Shown here: positions 24,270 to 36,119 of the stretch, in pieces
Layout of the letters: every line of letters starts with the position of its first letter
How positions within the stretch are numbered: the first letter of the stretch is position 1
Assembly: GCA_032622095.1 (NCBI GenBank)
Contig: CP136067.1
Span: forward strand, 59,377,899 to 59,441,898
Source: Siphonodentalium dalli
Lineage: Eukaryota; Mollusca; Scaphopoda; Gadilida; Siphonodentaliidae
Direction: 5' to 3'
DNA: 64,000 nt
Translations under genes and position numbers: made by a program
Notes under the pieces: model-generated
Told to the model about the DNA's origin: nothing
The model's database searches: none
Seen by the model: only the letters and a program-made list of their open reading frames with translations

Positions 24270-24720
24270 TGTAAGTAGTGCCACATATCGGTAGCCGAGA
24301 GGTAGCGTACTGGTCTCTCGTGCTAGCAGACCGGGGTTCACAACCTGGTCAGGGTATTCTGTCATTTCTGACAAAAATCAGAACTCGGGTCAGATACCAA
24401 GTTTGTCACGCTGAAAAGTCTCATTCGAGATCACTGAATAAAGATCCGAATGCAAAATGCCGACTTCCCCCCATTACAACACTTGTCCAGGTATGTTGTC
24501 GTGGGTGCAGTGCGCTGTCCGATCGGGCGCGGACATTAATGGCTGACCCGTGTACACGCCTCGGTGTGTGCACGTTAAAGAACGCTACTGGAGTCACCAC
24601 AGGGTTATAAAGTCACTCGGCCGTGGTAGCACCTGGACCAGTGCGTCTACAACCAGAATTGGTTCCTGCACTGTAATATCTACAGACAGATACAGATACA
24701 TATTACTCTTTATTTTGTTT
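24270..24720 (+). mobile_element. tRNA-derived SINE
   Basis: A tRNA-like head is visible. GGTAGCCGAGAGGTAGCG (A-box region, about 24290) is followed by an anticodon-arm-like TGGTCTCTCGTGCTAGCAGA and by GGTTCACAACC (B-box, about 24333). A ~300-bp body follows, including a central segment with GTGTGCACGTTAAAGAACGC, then a tail of GACAGATACAGATACATATT. Head, central domain and short tail are the standard SINE plan, transcribed by RNA polymerase III and mobilised by a partner LINE. The central segment resembles conserved domains seen in many invertebrate SINEs; superfamily not assigned. Target duplications not resolved. Confidence 0.75.
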
Positions 24721-25130
24721 GTAATCTTATAGACTCTTCTCCACTTCAGACACCCATCCAATTTCCAAAACGGTATACATAACTCATCATTATCATACTC
24801 ATAGTGATAGTCAATAAGTCATACTACTATGAGTGCAACTGAGTCTGATCTACATTTTTAATCAAATTAATGTGATTTATTATTTACACTTCTCTATCGA
24901 TTTGGGGCATAACATGAAAAACCGCAAATAGAATTGACGTTCATTATTTGTGTACCACTATCCCGGTTTCACAATAAACTCATGGCCTCACCTTGGCTTA
25001 GCGGAATTACTCAGTTAGCAATGTTTCAGGACTCAAAATACATTTAATTTTGCGACAATCAAATGCTGAATCAAGTTAGTCATAAAGCACTGAAAATTAA
25101 AAACTTTTGCGAGAATCATTACGAGAATCG
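24721..25130. other. No gene recognised
   Basis: AT-rich. The string GAGAATC starts recurring near 25110 and does so again after 25800. Confidence 0.4.
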
Positions 25131-25800
25131 GGAACGGGAAGATTCGGCTGAGGGAAGTTTCGGCCATGTATTTTTCGGCAGAGGGAAGATTCGGCAGGGA
25201 AGATTCTGCGGGGAAGATTCGGCCAGTCGTTTGATCTAACTAATTAGTGGAGGGATTACGGCTTGGGGATTATGGCTTATGTGGGACTAAGCTTGTGTGT
25301 GCACTTATTCTTTGTTGTAACAATAACAACTAATTAGAGGGATAATAGGGTCTTGATTAACTCATTTTTAGTAATGACATATTTTATTAGACTTATTAGA
25401 ATGGATGAAACATATTTACACAAGCTGAAAACATAAGGTGTAACAGAAATACAAACAAAACAATTTAAAATACATTTATAACCGGCATTCTTTATTTGAA
25501 ATCAACTAATAGTCTTGTCTTGTTATCTTCTTGTCTTGTTGTCGTCTTGTCTTCTTATTTCTTTGCCTTGCCGATTCTGTAGATCTTGGTCACTTCTTGT
25601 AGAAATTCCGATGTTCTGATGTCCTCTGATATAATATATTATTAAAAAATATGTCCACATAATTCATAAAACTTAAAACATAAAATCTCCATTCTCCCGT
25701 CCCAATATATTGGTATAAATCTAGGAAGATTCGGCCGATAAAACCCGCCAAATCTTCCCTGCCGAATCTTCCCTCCGCCGAATCTTCACGGACCTCGAGA
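25131..25800. mobile_element. Non-autonomous element with multiple GGGAAGATTCGGC terminal motifs
   Basis: The left end carries four variants of GGGAAGATTCGGC (25136-25235). The right end carries three in reverse complement (GCCGAATCTTCCC, about 25725-25790). Both sides are flanked by GAGAATC text. About 665 bp, no coding capacity. Superfamily not determined. Confidence 0.6.
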
Positions 25801-26118
25801 ATCAATTTGGTGATTCTCGTCTAAAAATTTAGGTAAAGGTGCGTTCGTGTGATATGGCAGGCCTTAAAACCTTTCTAAATTTGCGAGAATCAATTAATAT
25901 CAGCTGCTTTTACGAGAATCAAATTGAGAATCAAGGTTCTGATTCTCATCAGATTTTAAGCCCTGTATAGAAGGGATGAATACAATCTATGTGCAACTTT
26001 CGAGCTGCTGATAGGTTGATGATTGGAAATTGGAATGTCATAATAAACAGAAAATTCAGGTTTCAACACTGGTAGTTGAGGCACCTCACTGAAGCAGTCC
26101 CATCCTGTTATTCCTGTA
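25801..26118. other. GAGAATC-rich spacer
   Basis: Repeats of GAGAATC/GATTCTC continue from 25798 to about 25960, suggesting the flanking element sits inside an older repeat. Nothing else seen. Confidence 0.4.
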
Positions 26119-26504
26119 CTCTTGAGTGCCTAATAAAAGTACAGGGTGGAATAATAGTACAGGTTGGAAAATGTCGCGTAACTGAATAATAGTACAGGGC
26201 GGAATAAACGTACAGACTGGAAATATTAGTACCATACATCCCGACAAAACGCACCATCTGACTGGTTTACTGATGCCATGTGACAGAAATAGTTTTGATG
26301 GATAGCCAGGTCTGTGAATCTACAGTGTGCTGATCACTGTCAACAATCAGAGTTCATTTATCTATGAATAACACAATTTAAGATTGGTGAATTATTTCTT
26401 TTGGTTAATTTAATAAACGTACAGGACCAAATAACGATCGTACAGGTGGGAATTTTACCTCGATTTTAATAATCGTACATGTATGTTTATTAGGCACTCG
26501 AGAG
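26119..26504. mobile_element. 386-bp MITE with TA target site and GTACAGG subterminal repeats
   Basis: Ends are inverted: CTCTTGAGTGCCTAATAAA on the left and, reverse complemented, CTCTCGAGTGCCTAATAAA on the right, each bordered by TA (26117-26118, 26505-26506). Inside, GTACAGG...GGAAT-like motifs repeat about six times near the two ends. A TA duplication fits a Tc1/mariner-type mobiliser; the superfamily is inference. Confidence 0.75.
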
Positions 26505-27040
26505 TAACTTCAAAAGCTGACTTTACGCCCTGAATTGTGAGTGGGAGTTATCTTGCTTGTATGTCTTCAGATTAGGTCAAATGGAAGCTTTGCATATATG
26601 AACATAGAGGGCAGTATTTCCCAAGCATGATGATATCAAACATGCATATATATACAGTTGTACATGTTGTGGACCGAGAAGACTTGGTCTATTTGTCACA
26701 TTGTTTTCAAGGCTGAATATAAGACTATATAAAATTGACAAAGACTAAAGTACGGAAGACTTGAAGCAAGCTGCAAAACAGAGTTCATTCCCCTTGCTAC
26801 GATATGTCTGAACGCTACTGGCATGTGTATTTTCTTAAAGGAATACGATCCTGAAAAAAAATTAGTATTTTCTTTCAATATAGGGTCTACCGATAATATA
26901 TATATAAAATGTCCATTGTGTGCATATAATCTAATATTCGGCCGCTATTTTAAATGGCTATTTTTATAATGATTAAAAAAAATTCTGAAGATTTTGTGTT
27001 GTAGACGAAGTCACGTTATCATCGCCCGATCACATGATTG
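26505..27040. other. No gene; copy of the 18.8-kb dispersed repeat
   Basis: 26750-26825 is the reverse complement of the GCCAGACATAGCGTAGCGAG / TCTGCTTTGCAGCTTGC block at 18785-18835. The rest is AT-rich and unassigned. Confidence 0.45.
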
Positions 27041-28251
27041 TAGGGGTGTAACGATACATCGATGTATCGATGCTACCGCGATACAGCACTGACGATACGG
27101 GCGTTCAAACGATACATATCTCGATACACAAATTGCATGTTGTTATTACCTATTCAGGCAAGTAAGCAGCGGTCGTCACGAACGAGAAAGGTCAATGTTG
27201 AATCAGTATCTAACACAAAATTAAGGTAAATCCCCCACAATAAGTAATAAAAGCATTCCCTATTTATCACAGAGTAACCGTGAGGCCAACAGACCGCATT
27301 GTATCAATTTGCATGTGTTGACAATACGATGCCATCTTCTTGAAACACATTGTATTAATAGATCAGTCGCTAGTGGTCCACTGATCAAAGCACAGGTGAC
27401 CTCAATTTTAATGACCTATTTCAATAGTACACGTCATGCAGCAAGTGACCTACTTTGTCAATGACATGTCGTTTACAAACGGCGGCAAACCTTTGATGCC
27501 TGTCTTACTGCTATTGCTGCAATTTTATTTCACTGTTAACCAGAGTGATGCAGAGCTCTGCTGTACCGGTAGTCTCAACCTATATCATATCAATCTACAT
27601 GTATGTCTTTCCCCATTTCACGTCAACACTGGACACTGCACTCTGCACTGGCCCGTGTGGGTTGCTGAGCAATTGTTAAACTTCCCGGAATAAACAGACA
27701 ATGAATCCCCCCAATTCCCGTAATCCCGTTATAAAGTTGACAACTTGACATGAGTTATTAATATAAAGCCCCTCCCATTTAACTGTCAATCTCGTGACAT
27801 TGGCTGAGAGATATTCGGGGAGGACGTTCTTCATTGGTCAACAGGTAGTGTTTGCACTAATCTAATTAATTTTGTTCAGATAACGCAGTGCAACAATGGG
27901 CTCAATGTCGGCATCCGGGCCGATAAGATATCACTGTCTGATAGTCGATACATCGACGAGGTTTTAATTAGTTTTTTTTCTTCTTTGACAATACAATATA
28001 AGTTACAACAACAAACATTTTAGACGAACATCTAGTATACACATATTTTAGCGAGTTCATGTAGGCCTACCTATAGCCATGCAAGCACATACCCGCCCGT
28101 CGTTATCGCTATATATCAGTGTATGTACAGTCTTTACGAAGACTCGGCAATATCACTATAAGTTTAGGTAAGTAAAATCGCGATACGTATTGTGACCTCT
28201 GTATCGCGATAAACATCGATACACCCCATACCCCGTATTGTTACACCCCTA
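27041..28251. mobile_element. hAT-type non-autonomous DNA transposon (1211 bp)
   Basis: Termini TAGGGGTGTAACGATAC and, reverse complemented from the right, TAGGGGTGTAACAATAC. The flanks are an exact 8-bp direct duplication CATGATTG (27033-27040 and 28252-28259). TAGNG-type ends with an 8-bp duplication define hAT elements. Palindromic subterminal ATCGATGTATCGAT motifs occur at both ends. No transposase frame is recognisable, so it needed an external hAT transposase. Confidence 0.9.
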
Positions 28252-29510
28252 CATGATTGTCACATGTAAACAGAAACATAGTCACATGATCGATCACGTG
28301 GTAACTCATTGACAATGAGCGAAAAATAGTACTGTGCGAATTTAAATACGAGTAAGGTATGCTTAGGTTTTGCTTCCACTTCTAGGTGAAGCTAAATAGT
28401 CAGTGAAGATAAATTTTCAAGTAAATTGTGGATTATTCTGTTGAAATACCCCCAAAAATTATAATTTGACAGGAACAAATTGGGATTACTTAACAAGGCA
28501 TATATATGTAGTAAATTACCATGATAGATAAATTATGTCTACTCAAGTAACTTGAAGTGTTCCTCTAAAATGTATTATACCTGGCGAAGACGAAATTATT
28601 TTTTTTACCCCCCCCATCATGGCCCCATGTCCATTTTTTTATTCAATTGCCCCATGCATATAAGGGGACATCAATATAATTATGTCCTAGGGCCCAGAGA
28701 ATCGATTAGATGCGATTCGGAATCATTCATCTGATTCGAATCGAAATCGGCTACCATGATTCGGAGTTCATCGAATGACAGGTGCATTTCCATGCTTTCT
28801 ACAGACCACAATGCTCTTACCAGAAAAGAAATTTCACTATAATAACGTAGTAAACAACATAAACATACGCACATACCATTATGTCTGATGGCAGGACATG
28901 CAATGTTATTGCCAAATAATTTAATCAAGCTCTCAATCCACAGAATACTATAAAACCATTGGTTGTCGCACATTTAGCCATTGGATTTAGTTAAGGGGGG
29001 GGGAGAGAACTTTATTCAGCTATTATCATAATAATGAAATAATAATATAATAATAGCAAGATGAAACGGAAGGGAGACAATGCAGCTCAACTATATTTAA
29101 AATTGGAGTTGATGGTAGCAGGATAACGTCCCAAGGGATATGCTTCGACCAACACCTGCGGGTCATATTCTGCGTCTGCAAATACTCAATGGCGGGCTAG
29201 TTGAATGAATGTCACGGATTTGTCAGTCAACCTGAGTCAAATTTTAAGATAAAATACCGCCGAGTCGGAAAGTTTGGACGAAGTATCGCTTGTGACGTTA
29301 CACCGCTATCAGGTTGGATTCGGAAGAAGATACTCCATCGCTCTACTTCAGCCCAAAATACAACCATTGCGTCATTGGTTACAATAAAAGACATCAGAGA
29401 CATGGGAGCGACCGATAAAGGCTGCTTTCAATCAGCGGTCCGCTAAAGTATTCAAATCAGTATTGGATTGTAATTTGAAACCGTCTTTTGAGGTGATAAA
29501 ATTGCGGTTA
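28252..29510. other. Gene-free; hAT-like end fragment near 28685
   Basis: CCTAGGGCCCAGAGAATCGA at about 28685, followed by GATTCGGAATC and GATTCGAATCG motifs, resembles a transposon terminus with subterminal repeats; a similar text is at 35776. No matching opposite end was found. A short frame at 29201-29446 is unrecognised. Confidence 0.4.
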
Positions 29511-29698
29511 CGATATATTGAATTTTTATTTTACACACGGTTTCAATACGGTTTTTCTTTTCCAAACCGACTATAGTCAATATATTGAAATACTGTCCAG
29601 CCACGATATATTGAATTTTTATTTTACACACGGTTTCAATACGGTTTTTCTTTTCCAAACCGACTATAGTCAATATATTGAAATACCGCCCAGCCCTA
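29511..29698 (-). repeat. 93-bp tandem duplication forming a transposon-like end
   Basis: Two nearly identical 93-bp copies start at 29511 and 29604 (CGATATATTGAATTTTTATT). Read on the minus strand, the outer end is TTAGGGCTGGGCGGTATTTC, which looks like a hAT-type terminus (TAGGGCTGG). No partner terminus was found. Confidence 0.6.
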
Positions 29699-29699
29699 A

Positions 29700-29945
29700 C
29701 TGGCAGCCAAGTTTTTTTTACATAATTTGGGAAAAAATGGGAGGCACCCATTGAGAGGTCACACCGAGGATTCATATAAAGTTTGGTGATGATCGGATGA
29801 GGGATAGCTCTGTAATGTGTGTTAAAGGATTTAGTGATGCAAAGAGTAAAATCCAAGATGGCTCCTGGTGGCCATGTTTTTCATCGAAAACCGTTAAAAG
29901 TTGACAGCTCCCATCTAGAGGTGATCCTAGACCCAAGTACCGAAT
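29700..29945 (+). repeat. Dispersed repeat (family also at 58980-59260 and 59440-59600)
   Basis: AAAGTTTGGTGATGATCGGA, then GATGGCTCCTGGTGGCCATG, then AGCTCCCATCTAGAGGTGAT. The same text occurs reverse complemented in RhoGAP intron 5 (about 58990-59190) and forward at 59440-59580. Confidence 0.6.
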
Positions 29946-29997
29946 ATTGTTGAAATTGGTTAAAGTTTGTTTTAACACCTTTATGTTTTATATTATT

Positions 29998-32755
29998 ACT
30001 AGCAGGGTTACCTGGCATTGCCCAGGTTAAAGTGACATAAAACGCTGTGGATATTTGGTGGAAATGGAGGATACTCTTGCTCAAAGTGTTACACGTATTC
30101 TCATAAATTGTATATCCAAATAGCATCACAAAACATGATTCTTACACATGGAATGTAAGTAGTGGCTCACCTTGTTGGATCGGAGCGATTGTCATTTTGT
30201 TTATCGCGATTAATCCATCCCACTATTAAAGAAATATTTATTTATTTACAACTGCATATACTTCAGATGTTATAACATGAAACATAAACACAGAAATAAA
30301 AGACGACAATTGGGTTTTACATAGAGATGTATCAATCAATCTAGTGGGTTACACTAAGATTTTGAGGACACCTGGTTATCATATCTCCAAGAAGATACAG
30401 ATGTTTTAAAGAAATGTCTGAGTGCTCCTCTATTCATGGTGCTATATATCAGGGTTTCCGTGAGGGGAAAATTAATGAGTCCGTGTTGGGGAAACACATA
30501 ATGCGACGGGACGACCATGGTTCGTCATGTCGGGCGAAAATTTTGTTATTTGACACTGAAAAGTAGCAATTTATTTGCACCTAAGAGTCTAACAAAGCAA
30601 CCAAAGCTACGTATATATTACGCAAGTCAATCATTGCCGTGGGTGCATTAATTATGTTGATGGTATCCAGATAATCAATCAATTAATTATGCACATAAGA
30701 CTGCCGTCTGATTGAAGATTATGTATAAATGAACAAGCTACTAGTTAGTGTTTACAAATTTGTACAATAAAATTCCGACAGGTATAATGAATCTAAACAC
30801 TACAAAGCATCTATGCATTGACCAGTAATAGATAGCAAGGACAATTGAATAAAGTATTTCCTAGAATTTCTAGCAGCTTCTGTGAAAATGAAACTGACAT
30901 GATATACGCTGTCAATCGTAAAACTATTTGTGCGCTGTGACGTCATACTGCAGGGTTTGTCTGCAGGAGATATTTATAGCGGCAAAATACGAATAGTAGC
31001 GACAAAACAAAACAAAAATTAATAAAAATATATTTTTATTAAATTAAAAAAAAAATGCGCCTAATACCTGTGGGTAGCGACATCTTTCACTCGGAACGCG
31101 TTTCTTGTTCACTAATCTCTATTAGTCCATAAACTGACGACCGCAATTGCTTATTATGCGCATAGTCATAAAAATTCCAAAGTGATTTATTTCACAATAA
31201 TACGGAACCTGTCCCGAAATCAGTCTTTATAGTGGGAATTCATAGTGACAAGTTAACAACACCATTCATTTGAACCATATTACATACATGGGGGATAAAG
31301 ACAAACACATACCCCCTCCCCAATATGGAGATAAAGTCAAAGGACGGTAAATAATATAGTTGCGTTGTCCCAAGCACAATCAATGACGCACGTGTTCACA
31401 TTTCCCGCCAAAATTATATTTTATAACACGTTGGCTAAAACTCTGTTCTATACCTCATGGACTCTGCAGAGGGACCCATTTTTTATGTATCGTACGATAG
31501 CACGGGATCTTGGAGAGGAGTAGTTTCACCCATGAAAATCCTGTGCATAAAAATGTCCCGACTAAGAAATTCGGCGTTCTTTGATCAAATTATGTAATCG
31601 TAGGATACCACGGGATTTTCGAGCATGAGTAGTTTCATCCCGTGCACAAAAATATGTTACCACGACATGCATTACGCTGTATCTAACGTCGCTATTTGAC
31701 CCGCTTTGTCACAAGTATTCTGTTTAACCCCGAACTCCCGTTGTAACCAGATTTGTTTACGACATTGCGACTGACATTTGGTATATGTATGAACCAAACA
31801 CATAATCTGCGAGGGGAATGAGGCCGTCCTACGGACGCTGAGCCGTACTAACGGAAACCCTGTATATATGGGATAATTATTCTCAGTTTAAAAGAAATGT
31901 TGCTATGCATGTATATCAGCTACATGTGCCCAACACAGAGCAAGATTTTGAGTTGTTTATGTTAGGCGATAAGTCTGTTCCAAAAAATGAAAGAAATCCT
32001 CTGTTTCGAGCAGATATAATCTTGTCAGATGTCAGTGTTGGAGAATCCTGAAAAGTCATGTGCCACTGACTGCGTTTTCTTTAATCTCAGAAGAAATTAT
32101 ATTTGACTGCATACTGTGACCACTATTGTTGAACAGGCCTTCTATACATTTCCATATCTCTTGACAAATTGTAACTTTTTTGTGGAAACTATATTGAATG
32201 GGGCAGACTCAATTGTGTTATAATATAAACATGAGCCATTCTAATATGCAATCTTCTGAAGGTTCAAGGTCCCTCAGTTTGCAAGAATATATGTATCTCT
32301 TAAACAGAATATATATCTATAACAGAATGATAAATATACTGCTAACACGTTCTTCTATGTATCTGTTTTGCTAGCTCATTATATGATGCCCTGATTACCA
32401 TCCCCATACGAATATGACAGTTGAGAAGATATAATTTTGTTCAAGTGACTTAATAACTTTGGTGGATATCGGCGAATAGAACAATCTTATCAATGCTAGT
32501 GCATCTCCTCTCGCCATCCATAACCCAAACAACACCAAATGTGATTTAATTCATCATACCAAATTGGCACTAAACATATTTTTATCAGTTTTGGTGATCC
32601 TCCCATCCCTATTTCGGACTCAATTGGTGCCACTTTTGACATAATTAAACCACACACTTAGACTCATTATGGAGATGAATATATATAAAATTGGCGAGTA
32701 TTCAAATTCGTATCAAATTTAGGGCCTCATATCTCTCACTTAAACGGCTCCAATT
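29998..32755 (+). repeat. Dispersed element, copy B, interrupted by a 1.4-kb insertion
   Basis: Begins TACTAGCAGGGTTACCTGG with a short hairpin (ACCTGGCATTGCCCAGGT). It then matches copy A (3230-5015) in reverse complement block by block. The match is split by the element at 30450-31862. Without the insert it is about 1.34 kb. The class is unknown; a similar start TACTAGCAGGTTAGCCCGCC occurs at 60107. Confidence 0.65.
30450..31862. mobile_element. 1413-bp DNA transposon nested in copy B
   Basis: Perfect 12-bp inverted ends CAGGGTTTCCGT (left) and ACGGAAACCCTG (right), with TATATAT on both sides (30443-30449, 31863-31869). The sister repeat at 4600-4640 has the uninterrupted site, proving insertion. 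CAGGG ends with a 7- to 8-bp duplication suggest a hAT-like element. No transposase frame is seen. Confidence 0.8.
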
Positions 32756-33303
32756 AGTGATGTTCCGATAATAATAGCCCATCGGATATTAATCGTACCT
32801 CGCAGTTGAACATCGGCTTTTACCGATTGTCAAAACGAACAAAAACGTTCTAGAATCTAAGCGGTATACACAATACAACCGTTGTATTGAATGTAAAACA
32901 CAGTTGTAACAACCAAAAAAAGAAGTTATTGGCATCGTCCAAACAGTCTGATATGATTATATATAAGCATGGCAATACACCTGCCCGGCATATACCATGT
33001 AATGTGAAGTTATTGGTTCAATCGCGTGGACACGAAATAGATTCAAAGAAAGCTTTAAACAGCTGACCTCATTACAATGTACTGGTAGTTTCCTGTTGAG
33101 CATGTGCCATGCTCTGACGTCACATGCTATGTCAATGATTTGAATCATGCACTGAATGAATTAGTGCAGTCGCGATCAGAAATGTCTTCAATAATGACCA
33201 ACGTGAGGAGGGACATAATTAGCTTTTTCGTCTGTAGGGGACAATATGGTGAAGTACAGCTACATGTATGCTCTAATTAATCGACCCTACTTAACGAGGT
33301 TGA
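32756..33303. other. Gene-free; possible hAT-type left end at 32757
   Basis: TAGTGATGTTCCGATAATAA directly abuts the end of copy B and is followed by CATCGGATATTAATCG motifs, as at hAT termini. The opposite terminus was not found. The rest is unassigned. Confidence 0.4.
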
Positions 33304-33550
33304 CATGCGGTATGACCGTATGACCACTGTGTAATACCACGGTCAGGCGGCCACCCGCAGTACTGAAACCGCGAAATACCGCGGATAACCACGTGATCGC
33401 GGTTGGGTACCACGCCGTTGGGTTTTGGGAACTGTGGTGACCCACGGTCATGCATTTCATGACTGGTCGCGGTAGTGCGTTTCGTTACAGGGGTTGACTT
33501 TAAAACGGTAACAAATTTCATGACCGCGGTTGTAGTCTCAAATTGCACTT
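33304..33550. repeat. GC-rich block with repeated GCGGT/ACCGC motifs
   Basis: Variants of CCGCGG, GCGGTTG and ACCACGG recur within 250 bp of otherwise AT-rich DNA, ending at ACAGGGGTTGACTTTAAAAC and ATGACCGCGGTTGTAGTC. This is the style of transposon subterminal repeats, but complete termini were not identified. Confidence 0.45.
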
Positions 33551-33615
33551 GTTTTTTTTTTTCACTCTGCGAGTTACCATTGTTATAATGATGCTCTCAT
33601 TACAAGTTACAGTAA

Positions 33616-34212
33616 CATATAATTATTATTCATCAATCTAAATTTAGTTAATAATCATTGCCATTCGGTACATTGTTGCAACTTACACAAGGTCAATCAT
33701 AACTCAAAGACACAGAGTGCACGCTCTTCATGTGTGGTCATAACGTTACTAAGTAGTCACCAGTCTGAGTCAGCACCTGTGATCTATTTGTCAAAATAAC
33801 TATTAAAGAGAGAGCATCAGAGGAAGCAGTTTTTTCATGAGTTCTAACCAAAAAGTTTGAAGATATATTTACTATAACGGCGCTACTTGCGTTATAGAAT
33901 TTATCTTCAAACTTTTCGGTTATAACTGCATCATCTTAATTGATGCGTTTCCACACCAATATTCACACATATAAACACTTTGCTAGACAAACCTCATGAT
34001 GGCGTTAGTTACACTGTCATAAGTATGTAGCGAAGATCAAAGGCAATGCTGGGCATTTGTTCCCATATACACACATTGAATTCCCTATTGCTGGTCCGTT
34101 TTGCTAAGCCAAATACATCAAGGAACTATATACAGTCACGAAACTGTAAGTTGCAACAATGTACCGAATGGCAATGATTATTAACTAAATTTAGATTGAT
34201 GAATAATAATTG
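33616..34212. repeat. Nested inverted repeat: ~70-bp arms enclosing a central hairpin
   Basis: Outer arms about 33620-33690 (ending CATTGTTGCAACTTACAC) and 34144-34212 (starting GTAAGTTGCAACAATGTACC) are nearly exact reverse complements. Near the midpoint, 33847-33931 is a hairpin of about 38-bp arms (AAGTTTGAAGATA with TATCTTCAAACTT) around GCGCTACTT. The structure could be a fold-back transposon. No open frame. Confidence 0.75.
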
Positions 34213-34629
34213 CTATCACAGTTGTCACAGATTTCCCATTTGTCACTCCTATTGTCTTTTAGTAACATGCAAACTTTTAGTCCTGCCTACTAGATTATTT
34301 TCACGTGACGGCCTCGTGTTACAACTGGAGGTTGTGGGCCTAATCATATTTCATTGTGTGTGACTCAGCAGTGATACATGTATTTCATAACTTGTTATGC
34401 AACCTTCTTTTTTATCACAAACATATTACTTTGCATTTACGACATTCAATTCAACAGCATTGGAAATGGCACAGGCTATGAACAGTCTTTTGGAAATGCG
34501 CCTTCAAGACACTCTAGCCAAAAATTAAATGTTTAAGGTCACATATAATCCGATTCAAGAATTTTTTATGAATCCATAATCACCGTCCCTTAGAGACTTT
34601 ATGTACAAGTACGTGTAAGTTTCCCTGTT
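34213..34629. other. No gene recognised
   Basis: AT-rich intergenic sequence. Confidence 0.4.
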
Positions 34630-35260
34630 CAAAAGTTTTTAGCTCAACTAAGATTAAGTCTCTGGTGGAGCTGTAGTCATCACTCCTCGTCCATCCATCC
34701 ATCAACAATTCTGTGAACATCTTCTTCTCTGCAACCATAAGACCGAATGGGTTCATATTTTGTGTGGATGTTCCCTTGGTGACTCACTTTCAGATTTGTT
34801 CAAATGAGGTCATTGGGTCAAATAGTTGCGAAGCCATGGCCATAACTCTTTCCCTCCATAATAATTCTTAAGACTACTTCTTCTCAAGTACCATCAGGCC
34901 GAATGGGTTCATATTTGGTATGAAGGGTCATTGGGTGACTGGGGTTCAGATGAGGTCACTGGGTCAAATGTGGGTGGAGCCAGGGATATAACTCAATTTA
35001 ACCAAAAAGAAAACAATGAAAATTCTTTTTTTTCCTTATTTTTTTTCAAATAGTAAAAATATTCTACTTAAAAAAAAATGTTAATTAAAATTTAAAAGTT
35101 TTTTTTTTCAAATAAATTTTCAAAAGCTATCACTATTATAACATCCCTTGGGATGCCCCGAATCAATATACCAAATTTGGTTGAAATCAGTCCAGGGCCT
35201 GGGAGAAAAATCAGCAACAGACAGATTATCCTTTCCATTTGAAGGGTCAAACACCCAATA
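34630..35260 (+). repeat. Hairpin-led dispersed repeat with CCATC microsatellite
   Basis: Imperfect hairpin AGCTCAAC...GGTGGAGCT (34641-34672), then GTAGTCATCACTCCTCGTCC and CATCCATCCATC, then repeated AAGACCGAATGGGTTCATAT phrases with TTTTTCAA-rich sequence. Same plan as 43735, 44226, 58740 and 63081. Confidence 0.6.
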
Positions 35261-36119
35261 TTACCTTGTTATTTCACAATGAAAATAAACTTATTTGACA
35301 AGTCATGACTTTCACTATCAACAATAAGCTTAATATCAACAATAAGCTTAATAAGTCAACACATGCCACACTCTCTCATGTGCTATGTGGTGGTCATGAT
35401 GTTATCTGACACTATTTGATAAACAAATAAGAGAAATATTGGGAGAATGTGTCATACATTTCAATTTAAATGAGCCATGTGTTTCTTCTATGTAGTTGTA
35501 TACTGGACAGATGTTATAATATTATTTATATAGGCTATTAACTCACTTTCATCTATGCTAATGATATGTCTTATTTATTATGCTGATAATTTCAAGCAAC
35601 AATTATCAGTGGTGCAACGCTGATAACTAATAATTTTGTAACTAATTTTGAGGAAAATGAATCCACTTCAGCTCCTAAAATATACACTTTGAAATTACTA
35701 GATCAATGGATCTCATAGATTGTGTTTTACAATTGGTTCAAATATGGGCAGATATAGGAGATTTACCCCATATTAGAGCCCGACGAAGCTTCGAGATTCG
35801 TTTTGATTTCGAATCTTACATTCCGATTCGATTCGAAAGCGGTCGGGGTGATTCGGGATATTTTGAATCGTTATATACAAGTCCTTTATCACCGGGAATA
35901 GACTGCATTATCTATAAAAATTATTCATTATAACCCCAATACTTAACCTGAGGCTCCTTCAGCGACCATCTGGAACCTCCGTGTCCAATGTGTATAGGGT
36001 AAGTTGCCCAACAGCTCACTGCTAATATATATATTGGCCTCCCAGTCCCAGCGCTGGTTACTCGTGGAAGGTCGGTGCAACCTGCAGGTAGTTCTGTGAA
36101 TGTTCGCATGTTCATCACG
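35261..36119. other. Gene-free; transposon-end-like string at 35776
   Basis: TTAGAGCCCGACGAAGCTTC with GATTCG-type motifs up to about 35870 resembles the fragment at 28685. A direct duplication AATATCAACAATAAGCTTAA occurs at about 35320-35350. Confidence 0.4.

Noticed and set aside
24278-24732. 110-codon open frame as a gene
   Set aside because: It lies entirely inside the tRNA-derived SINE.
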